Positions 8,855 through 15,336 of a stretch of 47,686 bases of DNA are shown piece by piece. Origin of the DNA: Methylobacter sp. (GTDB lineage: Bacteria; Pseudomonadota; Gammaproteobacteria; Methylococcales; Methylomonadaceae); assembly GCA_025361585.1 (NCBI GenBank), contig JANYKK010000166.1:1-47686 (forward strand), read 5' to 3'. The translations under genes were made by a program, and so were the position numbers. Below the pieces are notes generated by a model. That model searched no databases. It saw nothing but the letters and a program-made list of their open reading frames with translations, and was not told the DNA's origin. Positions within the stretch are counted from its first letter, which is position 1. Every line of letters starts with the position of its first letter.

Positions 8855-8950
8855 GGTTCAAGGTAAAAGGTTCAAGGTGAAAGGTGAGGTTTAAGGAGCA
8901 AGGTGAAAGTTGTTTGTTTTCAACCTTGAACCTTGCTCCTTGAACCTTGA
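8855..8950. repeat. Purine-rich inverted repeat between smg and topA
   Basis: The gap is filled by repeats of AAGGTTCAAGGT-like units and their complement. The core is an 18-base stem, AGGTTTAAGGAGCAAGGT at 8887-8904 pairing with 8930-8947 (one G-T pair), around a 25-base loop. Direct copies of the unit lie on both sides. It would form a long hairpin in the smg-topA mRNA, where it could act as an attenuator or processing site. Confidence 0.75.
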
Positions 8951-8953
8951 ATC

Positions 8954-9421
8954 TTAATGCAAATAAGTTGGAATAAGGTCATAGACAATATCTTCCATTC
9001 TGGAGAATGCGATTTCCTCATCCGGTTGGCTGAGCAACACCATTAGCACGATCCATTTTAGTTTTTCCATCGAGATTTCTTCATTTTCCAGCGCCATGGC
9101 CCGGTCAATCACGATTTCCCGGTTGGCAGAACTCAGGATGCCGCTGTTTTCCAGGAACATGATTAGATTGCGGCATTCAAGATCCAGCCTGGCTTTTTCC
9201 TGACTGCAAAAAATGCGGAATACCGGCGTTGCCGATGTTTTTATCGCTCTTTGCAGGCTGAGTGATTCCAGCCAGTCGAAAGCTTTATTGACTTCGATTT
9301 GCTCGAAGCCTGCTTCCAGCAATTCCGTTCTGACGACATCGCTGTCAGGCAGAATTTCAATTTCATCTTCCATGTAGTTTTCGAATAAGTACATCAGGAC
9401 ATCAAAAATATTTTCTTTCAT
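8954..9421 (-). CDS. smg: Smg protein (DUF494 family)
   Basis: The 155-residue protein starts with the family signature MKENIFDVLMYLFENYMED and has the size and helical make-up of Smg proteins, which always accompany dprA and topA in Gammaproteobacteria and Betaproteobacteria. Its biochemical role is unknown. Spacing to dprA is 14 bases, so both sit in one mRNA. An 18-base hairpin stem separates it from topA. Confidence 0.93.
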   Translation of the reverse strand: MKENIFDVLMYLFENYMEDEIEILPDSDVVRTELLEAGFEQIEVNKAFDWLESLSLQRAIKTSATPVFRIFCSQEKARLDLECRNLIMFLENSGILSSANREIVIDRAMALENEEISMEKLKWIVLMVLLSQPDEEIAFSRMEDIVYDLIPTYLH

Positions 9422-9435
9422 AAGCTCTTGGTTGG

Positions 9436-10542
9436 TTATTTGATTCGAGTATAACAGCCGCCGGGGCTTGATTCTATGTAACCTTGCAGTTCCAGAATCA
9501 GTAACATGGACGAAATAACTTCGACGGATTCGTTGGCATTTTCAACCAGAGTATCGATGGAAGTTGGACTAAACATGACAAGATTCAATAATGTTTGTTG
9601 CTCCAGGTCAAGTGTTGATTGCATTGTTAACGGGGCGAAATCTTCATCTTGTTGATAATATTGACTTAGTTCCTCAAGAATATCTTGAGTGGTTTCGACA
9701 AGTTTTGCGCCTTCGCGAATCAGCGCGTTGCAGCCGCGGGCCAGCGGGTTATGAATGGAGCCGGGGATTGCGAAAACTTCGCGGTTTTGTTCCAACGCCA
9801 TTCGCGCAGTAATCAGCGATCCGCTTTGCTTGGCGGCTTCAACGACCAATAGCCCCTGGCACAAACCGCTGATAATACGGTTGCGCCGGGGAAAGTGGTT
9901 GGCTTTGGCGGTTGTGCCGGGCGGAAATTCGGAGATCATCGCGCCGGTGTTAACGATTTCAGTGGCTAGGTCTTTATGTCTCGCCGGATAGACGCGATCC
10001 AGCCCGGTTCCGGCTACCGCAATCGTATAGCCTTGAACTTTTAATGCGCCCAGATGGCTGGCGGCATCTATGCCTAAAGCCAGTCCGCTGGTGATTGTAA
10101 AACCGCAATGGCTTAGGGTCTTGGCAAAGTTAAAGGCGATGTCGATGCCTGAAGTCGACGGGTTGCGGCTACCCACGATGGCGATTTGCGGTAGCGACAA
10201 CAGTTCAGGATTGCCACGCACAAATAAAAGCGGCGGAGGATCGGCGATTTCTTTTAATAGTGGTGGATAGCTTGCGTTATTGAGGGTGATAACCGTGTTG
10301 TTTTCTTGACTGAGCCAATTCAGATCGTAGTCGATCAGCGTCCAGTCAGGATTCTTGATCGCATTGACGATGTCGCTTTTTAAGCCTAAGGCGCTTAATG
10401 CGGAAGACGATTCTGCAAACAACTGCGCCGGGGTATGGCTTTCAAGTAGGCGGAGAAACGTCCTGCAACCAATTCCTGGCGTACGCAATAGCGCAAGCCA
10501 GTATTTTATGTCCGGTTCGGTTTGATGGGCGGTAATGTTCAG
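9436..10542 (-). CDS. dprA: DNA processing protein DprA (Smf)
   Basis: DprA binds incoming single-stranded DNA and loads RecA during natural transformation. The Rossmann-like core is complete: VGSRNPSTSG, TSGLALGIDAASHLGAL, VAGTGLDRVYPARH, SEFPPGT, HFPRRNRIISGL and GSLITARMALEQNREVFAIPG. A winged-helix-like C-terminal domain follows. The N-terminus is unusual. No ATG precedes the conserved stretch IKYWLALLRTPGIG. The frame is open only from just before a CTG at 10542, which overlaps the upstream stop as CTGA. A TTG at 10488 would delete about 18 residues, including the conserved YWLALL. I therefore place the start at the CTG, coupled to the LysM gene, with ATT at 10536 as the alternative. Confidence 0.9.
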   Translation of the reverse strand: MNITAHQTEPDIKYWLALLRTPGIGCRTFLRLLESHTPAQLFAESSSALSALGLKSDIVNAIKNPDWTLIDYDLNWLSQENNTVITLNNASYPPLLKEIADPPPLLFVRGNPELLSLPQIAIVGSRNPSTSGIDIAFNFAKTLSHCGFTITSGLALGIDAASHLGALKVQGYTIAVAGTGLDRVYPARHKDLATEIVNTGAMISEFPPGTTAKANHFPRRNRIISGLCQGLLVVEAAKQSGSLITARMALEQNREVFAIPGSIHNPLARGCNALIREGAKLVETTQDILEELSQYYQQDEDFAPLTMQSTLDLEQQTLLNLVMFSPTSIDTLVENANESVEVISSMLLILELQGYIESSPGGCYTRIK

Positions 10543-11660
10543 GGGGTTTTAACTTTGTCTAAAACATGCAACGCTTGGGTCGCTTTCATGACCAGCGCGT
10601 AACTGACGCGTTCGAATGGGCGGAAAATCATCAGGGTGCCAGCCACTTCATCGGGCAGGTTAACCATATCGTTTTTAACCGAGCTGTAGTCATCCCTGAC
10701 GATGTTGCCGCGTTGATAAATATTCAGCTCGTGTCCGGTTAAAATGCCGTCGGCAGTGCCTTTGTCTATTACGACCACGTTATAGCGACCGATTTGTGAA
10801 ACACCGCCAAGTACGCTGATAATGCTGCCTTTGATGCTTTCCTCAGGCGGCCGGGGGAAAAAATTTAATGCAATATCCTGCTCGGCATTGGGCATAATCC
10901 GGTCGCCGATGCGAATTTCGCTGTCTGATTTGGTGATGGTCAGCGTTGCCGGGTCGCCGGGTTGTTGCAATGAGGCATCGGCAATGTATTGCGCCTCATA
11001 ACCCAGTGTGTCTCCGCTATCAGGGCTGATATAGGCGTTTCCTGGTCGATAAATTGTATAGGCCAAGCTTTTCGGTTCGGTGATCGAGCGCACATAAACA
11101 CGGTCGCCAGTGCCTACAATCAGATGCTCACCGGCAAAGTCGACGACATAAGGCGCATTGGTGAGTTCATTTTTATCGACCACTTTGGGCGATGACAGGA
11201 AGCTGGCAATGTTTTCGGTAGGGATTAACTTGATGGCCTGTTTCAGCTCGGTTTCACGAATGCAAGGCAGTAGCTTCCCCTGTTCGGAAACGGCAAAGTC
11301 TTTGCGTCCGTGTTTAAAGTCTTGTTCCCGAAGCACGCAAGGCGTATTGGGGGCGGCGGCCTGGGTCTGGGGCGCATCGCTACGGGAAAGATTCAGCTGC
11401 GGTTTGCCGTTGACCATCGAAAAGTAAAGCGTATCGCCCGGATAAATCAGATGCGGATTTTTGATTTGGGTATTGTGACTCCATAACTCAGGCCATTGCC
11501 ACGGGTGCTTAAGGAACTTGCCGGATATGTCCCATAAGGTGTCGCTTTTGACGACAGTATATTGATCGGGGTGGGACGGGTTTAGTTGTATGTCATCCGC
11601 CCATGCGCTGGCGCTGATGAGGAGGGAAACTATCAATCCGGTGAGTGTTCGAAAAGCCAT
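10539..11660 (-). CDS. Secreted LysM-domain protein
   Basis: The 373-residue protein has a signal peptide (MAFRTLTGLIVSLLISASAWA, cut before DD) and a single LysM domain at about 33-80 (YTVVKSDTLWDISGKF ... NPHLIYPGDTLYF), which binds peptidoglycan glycan chains. The remaining 290 residues are beta-rich, as in the LysM proteins usually found before dprA. It is expected in the periplasm, bound to the wall. The ATG at 11660 has AGGA eight bases upstream, so I prefer it to the frame opening at 11702. Its stop overlaps the probable dprA start, indicating coupling. Its molecular task is not known. Confidence 0.88.
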   Translation of the reverse strand: MAFRTLTGLIVSLLISASAWADDIQLNPSHPDQYTVVKSDTLWDISGKFLKHPWQWPELWSHNTQIKNPHLIYPGDTLYFSMVNGKPQLNLSRSDAPQTQAAAPNTPCVLREQDFKHGRKDFAVSEQGKLLPCIRETELKQAIKLIPTENIASFLSSPKVVDKNELTNAPYVVDFAGEHLIVGTGDRVYVRSITEPKSLAYTIYRPGNAYISPDSGDTLGYEAQYIADASLQQPGDPATLTITKSDSEIRIGDRIMPNAEQDIALNFFPRPPEESIKGSIISVLGGVSQIGRYNVVVIDKGTADGILTGHELNIYQRGNIVRDDYSSVKNDMVNLPDEVAGTLMIFRPFERVSYALVMKATQALHVLDKVKTP

Positions 11661-11736
11661 GTTTGGGTTCCTGTCGGGTCTTTTTGTGCGATCTGAATTC
11701 AAAGTTTAGATGAAATCAGATAGAATTCCAGTATTC

Positions 11737-11781
11737 AGGCGAGATCCCAGAATGAACACGTTCATATCTCGGAAATCGCCT
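11737..11781. repeat. Nested palindrome between divergent LysM and def genes
   Basis: Three nested inverted pairs share one centre: AGGCGA/TCGCCT outside, GAGAT/ATCTC in the middle and ATGAAC-AC-GTTCAT inside (11752-11765). It lies in the divergent control region. It could be an operator for both directions or a REP-like hairpin. Confidence 0.55.
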
Positions 11782-11804
11782 CAACTATTATAGTGGAGAG
11801 TTTG

Positions 11805-12311
11805 TTGAATATTCTATCTATTCTCGAGTTTCCTGATGAGCGGCTGCGTAAGAAGGCGGCAATCGTTCAAAAGGTCGATGATAAAGTCAAAAAATTGGTC
11901 GATGATATGCTTGAAACCATGTACGAATCACACGGCGTAGGATTGGCCGCAACCCAGGTCAATGTGCATCAGAGGGTTGTCGTGATCGATGTCAGCGAGG
12001 AAAAGGACGCCCCGATCTGTTTAATCAATCCTGAAATTATTGAAAAGGACGGCGTCAAGGAGTCCGAAGAGGGCTGTCTTTCGGTGCCGGGTTTTTTTGA
12101 AAAAGTGGAGAGGGCCGAGCATATCATCGTCAGGGCGTTGAACCGGGACGGCGAGTCGTTTGAATTAAGCGCCAGGGATTTGCTGGGCGTGTGCGTCCAA
12201 CACGAACTGGATCATTTGGACGGAAAATTGTTCGTCGATTATATCTCGCCGCTAAAACGGCAGCGGATTAAGAAGAAATTGGAAAAAGCTCACAAGATGG
12301 AAACCAACTAA
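11805..12311 (+). CDS. def: Peptide deformylase
   Basis: Def removes the formyl group from the N-terminal methionine of new proteins. The three motifs are intact: GVGLAATQV (motif 1), EGCLSVPG (metal Cys) and QHELDHLDG (HExxH, two metal His and the catalytic Glu). I choose the TTG at 11805 because GGAGAG lies at 11795-11800 and the resulting start [14 protein letters not shown] matches the family. The frame is open from a GTG at 11793. At 168 residues it equals the usual length. It forms an operon with fmt two bases downstream. Confidence 0.96.
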   Translation: MNILSILEFPDERLRKKAAIVQKVDDKVKKLVDDMLETMYESHGVGLAATQVNVHQRVVVIDVSEEKDAPICLINPEIIEKDGVKESEEGCLSVPGFFEKVERAEHIIVRALNRDGESFELSARDLLGVCVQHELDHLDGKLFVDYISPLKRQRIKKKLEKAHKMETN

Positions 12312-12313
12312 GC

Positions 12314-13264
12314 ATGAAAATCATTTTTGCCGGAACGCCTGAGTTTGCCGTGCCTTGTTTGCAGACATTGCTGGATTCGGAACACGAAGTTTGCGCCGTT
12401 TACACCCAGCCTGACCGCCCGGCGGGCAGGGGGCGCAAGCTGCATCCCAGCCCGGTCAAGGAGTTGGCCTTAGCTGCCGGAATCCTTGTTTTTCAGCCGC
12501 TCACGATGAAAACCAGTGAGGACTTGCAGCAGATCAGCGCATTGAATGCCGATTTGATGGTGGTGGTCGCCTACGGCATGATTTTGACGCAGGCCGTTTT
12601 GGATGCGCCCAAACTCGGTTGCATCAATGTCCATGCGTCATTGTTGCCGCGCTGGCGGGGAGCTGCGCCGATTCAGCGCTCATTGATGGCGGGCGATCAA
12701 AAAACCGGCGTCACCATTATGCAGATCGTGCGCAAACTCGATGCAGGCGACATGCTGCATAAGGAAGAATGCGAGATCGGCGAGACCGACACGGCCAGCG
12801 ACTTGCATGACAAATTGGCCGCGTTGGGCGCCATCGGCCTCGCCAAAGTGTTGGCGCAAATTGAGACCGGAACTGTCCATGCCGAAGCGCAGGACGAGGC
12901 GCTGGTGACCTATGCCGAAAAACTGGAAAAAAGCGAAGCCGTTATCGATTGGACGCAACCAGCCAGAGATATTGCCCGAAAAGTCAGGGGATTAAACTCA
13001 TGGCCGGTCGCGCAAACGCTCTATCAGGACAATGTGTTACGCATATGGCAGGCCGTGCCGGTAAATGATGATCCCATTATTGTAGGGGCGACCGGCCGGT
13101 CGCCCTTAAAACCCGGCACCGTACGCTGTGCCGATAAACACATGGATGTGGCGACCGGAAACGGATTTTTAAGGCTACTGGAAGTGCAGTTGCCGGGCGG
13201 GAAGCGCATGCCCGTCCAAGCTTTTTTGAGCGCCCACGATGCTGACGGGGCAAAACTCGGTTGA
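12314..13264 (+). CDS. fmt: Methionyl-tRNA formyltransferase with a repeat-derived insert
   Basis: Fmt formylates initiator Met-tRNA with 10-formyl-tetrahydrofolate. The N-terminal catalytic domain has the nucleotide-fold start KIIFAGTPEFAVP, INVHASLLPRWRGAAP with the catalytic Asn-His pair, and DAGDMLHKEE. The C-terminal tRNA-binding domain ends with LRLLEVQLPGGKRMPVQAFL. Residues 257-265 (VGATGRSPL) are encoded by a palindromic dispersed repeat at 13082-13107. They fall in the linker before PGTV, where other Fmt proteins have a short variable loop. The reading frame is kept, so the enzyme is probably functional. Its TGA overlaps the TTG start of rsmB. Confidence 0.96.
   Translation: MKIIFAGTPEFAVPCLQTLLDSEHEVCAVYTQPDRPAGRGRKLHPSPVKELALAAGILVFQPLTMKTSEDLQQISALNADLMVVVAYGMILTQAVLDAPKLGCINVHASLLPRWRGAAPIQRSLMAGDQKTGVTIMQIVRKLDAGDMLHKEECEIGETDTASDLHDKLAALGAIGLAKVLAQIETGTVHAEAQDEALVTYAEKLEKSEAVIDWTQPARDIARKVRGLNSWPVAQTLYQDNVLRIWQAVPVNDDPIIVGATGRSPLKPGTVRCADKHMDVATGNGFLRLLEVQLPGGKRMPVQAFLSAHDADGAKLG
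13082..13107. repeat. GTAGGGGCGACC palindromic repeat inside fmt
   Basis: It contains the perfect 20-base palindrome GGGCGACCGGCCGGTCGCCC (13086-13105). Related copies lie between genes at 30657-30682 and 44951-44977, with the same GTAGGGGCGA start and GGTCGCCCTT end. Confidence 0.85.
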
Positions 13265-14562
13265 ATACACGATTAGTCGCGGCCAAGGTATTGTCCCGTG
13301 TTTTGCAGGACGGGCAGTCATTGACCGCCGCTCTCGATAATGCCTTGTTAGCCGTAGAGTCGGTCAAAGACCGGGCCTTCATTCAGGCGCTGTGCTACGG
13401 TGTTTGCAGACAATATCACCGGCTGGATTTCATTTTAAGCCAATTGCTGGATAAGCCGCTCAAAGATGCCGATGTTAAGGCGCTGGCTTTAGTAGGTTTG
13501 TACCAGCTCAACTTCATGCGGGTAAAGCCGCATGCGGCGGTATCCGAAACGGTTTTGGCCGCACGAAAAAAGCCGTGGGCCAAATCGCTGATCAATGCAT
13601 TACTCCGAACTTATCTGCGTGAGCAGGAAGGGCTGGAACGCAAGGCCGATAAATTCCAGGTTGCAGCATTGAGTCATCCCGACTGGCTGATTAAACAAAT
13701 CGAACAGGATTGGCCGGAGCAGGCGTTGACGATATTACAGGAAAATAACCAACAGCCGCCGATGGTGTTGCGGGTTAACCTGTCGAAAACCAGTCGCGAG
13801 GACTATCTGCAATTATTAGCCGGGCAGGACATAGCAGGGGAATCCGTCAGCTTTTGCCCATCGGCGATCAAGCTGGATAAACCGGCGCCGGTAGACTTGC
13901 TGCCCGGATTTGCTGGCGGGCTGGTTTCTGTTCAGGATACTGCTGCGCAATTAGCAGCTGGGTTGCTGGATGTGCAGCCGGGACACCGGGTGCTGGATGT
14001 CTGCGCCGCACCGGGCGGAAAAACCGCACATATTCTTGAAACTCAGCCACAACTAAAAGAGCTGGTCGCCGTCGATATAGACGAGGCCAGGATGCAGCGG
14101 GTCAGCGAAAATTTGCAGCGTCTGAATTTGCAAGCCAAACTGGTGGTTGGCGATGCGGCCAATCCTTCAAGCTGGTGGGATGGTCAGTCGTTCGACCGAA
14201 TTTTGCTGGACGCGCCGTGTTCAGCCTTGGGCGTTATCCGCCGTCACCCCGACATTAAATTATTGCGCAGAGCAGAGGACATCGGGCAGTTGCAGGCCTT
14301 GCAAAAATCCATCCTGCAAGCCATCTGGCCGCTGTTGGCCCCCGGTGGATTGTTGCTCTATGCGACTTGTTCCGTTTTAAAGCAGGAAAACGAGCGGCAG
14401 GTTCAAGCTTTTTTAGTCGAACACGCCGATGCAGTAGAGTTATCTATAGATGCCGACTGGGGAATCTCCGGGATATGCGGCCACCAGATTTTGACTGGCG
14501 AATCGGCAATGGACGGGTTTTATTATGCGTTGCTTAGTAAAAGTCCTAAACAGCATGTCTGA
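13261..14562 (+). CDS. rsmB: 16S rRNA m5C967 methyltransferase RsmB
   Basis: RsmB methylates cytosine 967 of 16S rRNA with S-adenosylmethionine. The N-terminal NusB-like RNA-binding domain (about 1-140) is followed by the Rossmann methyltransferase with VLDVCAAPGGKTAHIL (AdoMet site), LVAVDIDEARMQR, LLDAPCSALGVIRRHPD (a catalytic Cys) and LLYATCSVLKQENERQ (the nucleophile Cys). The TTG start overlaps the fmt stop (TTGA). The last residues SPKQHV look like an added tail read from the edge of the hsdR remnant that follows. Confidence 0.96.
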   Translation: MNTRLVAAKVLSRVLQDGQSLTAALDNALLAVESVKDRAFIQALCYGVCRQYHRLDFILSQLLDKPLKDADVKALALVGLYQLNFMRVKPHAAVSETVLAARKKPWAKSLINALLRTYLREQEGLERKADKFQVAALSHPDWLIKQIEQDWPEQALTILQENNQQPPMVLRVNLSKTSREDYLQLLAGQDIAGESVSFCPSAIKLDKPAPVDLLPGFAGGLVSVQDTAAQLAAGLLDVQPGHRVLDVCAAPGGKTAHILETQPQLKELVAVDIDEARMQRVSENLQRLNLQAKLVVGDAANPSSWWDGQSFDRILLDAPCSALGVIRRHPDIKLLRRAEDIGQLQALQKSILQAIWPLLAPGGLLLYATCSVLKQENERQVQAFLVEHADAVELSIDADWGISGICGHQILTGESAMDGFYYALLSKSPKQHV

Positions 14563-14725
14563 AAACCAGAACCCCGAACAGAAAGCCCGCGACACCATTG
14601 ATGCGCTGCTCAAGCAGGCTGGCTGGGTTGTTCAATCCTCCAAGAAGATTGACCTGAATGCCGGGATTGATGTTTTTATGCCTTTTCTTTACGTCTTTTA
14701 TGGTAAATTTGTCCATTCTTCTTGA
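14555..14725 (+). pseudogene. Remnant of a type I restriction R subunit (hsdR), N-terminus only
   Basis: The 40 codons from the ATG at 14555 to about 14674 read as the conserved start of HsdR proteins (ENQNPEQKARDTIDALLKQ, then AGWVVQSSKKIDLNAGI). HsdR then normally continues into the PD-(D/E)xK nuclease domain. Here homology stops and 16 unrelated codons lead to a TGA. No hsdM, hsdS or further hsdR sequence is present. The small frame begins inside the last codons of rsmB and its TGA overlaps a TTG start of the next gene, so it may keep translation coupled across the insertion. The family assignment rests on recalled N-terminal similarity over 40 residues. Confidence 0.65.
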
Positions 14726-15336
14726 TTAATAAGATTCCCATTTTGTTAAAAAACTTTTTCTTGTCTGCTAGTTTGTGCGGCGTTTTTTTGTGGTTGCTGC
14801 CTGTTCTGAGCCATGCGGATGCTCCTGTCCTGAGCGTAGCCGAAGGTTTTGGCGTGAAGGTGAAAAATGCCGAAATTGCCCTGCAAGGCGATAGCTATCT
14901 GCTGTCTGCGGATATAGATTATCGCCTCAGTGTGCGGGCAAAGGAGGCGCTGCAAAATGGTGTGCCTTTGTATTGGGATATACATATCAAGACCCTGCAA
15001 CATCGGGACTATTTCTTGGACAGCACGTTGGCTAATGCCGTCATTCGTTACCGCATCCAGTATCATGCTTTGCTGAATATGTACCGGGTTAGGGATGAGG
15101 GTAGCCGCGAGCTGTATAATTTTTCTACACTGTCTGCGGCGTTGGATCTGATGTCAACGATACGCAATTATCAGGTGTTGGATAAGTCGGCTTATGTGCC
15201 GGGAAAACGCTACGCCGTCGGCATAAAAGTAACACTCGACCGGGATGCCTTGCCTTTGCCGCTACGCCCGGTTGCCTATGCTAACTCTCAATGGTATTTA
15301 TCCAGCGACTGGACATTATGGCCTTTGACAAAATAA
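14722..15336 (+). CDS. DUF4390 exported protein, ntrYX partner
   Basis: This is a protein of about 200 residues with an N-terminal signal or anchor segment (FFLSASLCGVFLWLLPVLSHA), then a beta-rich domain typical of the DUF4390 family, which sits just before ntrY in many Proteobacteria. Its function is unknown, but constant linkage suggests an envelope role connected to NtrY. The start is uncertain: TTG 14722 overlaps the stop of the hsdR remnant, TTG 14743 also fits, and neither has a clear ribosome site. Directly after the signal peptide the residues PVLSVAEG come from a dispersed repeat. The end overlaps ntrY by 19 bases. Confidence 0.85.
   Translation: MINKIPILLKNFFLSASLCGVFLWLLPVLSHADAPVLSVAEGFGVKVKNAEIALQGDSYLLSADIDYRLSVRAKEALQNGVPLYWDIHIKTLQHRDYFLDSTLANAVIRYRIQYHALLNMYRVRDEGSRELYNFSTLSAALDLMSTIRNYQVLDKSAYVPGKRYAVGIKVTLDRDALPLPLRPVAYANSQWYLSSDWTLWPLTK
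14828..14846. repeat. TCCTGAGCGTAGCCGAAGG repeat motif inside the DUF4390 gene
   Basis: This 19-base string resembles a repeat half-site found in many bacterial genomes, where it gives VLS-type peptides when translated. It is the only copy I see in this window, so the assignment rests on recall of the motif. Confidence 0.5.

Noticed and set aside
13139-13150. CACATGGATGTG hairpin within fmt
   Set aside because: It resembles the repeat hexaloop hairpins but encodes an ordinary part of the Fmt C-terminal domain and has no repeat flanks; probably chance.
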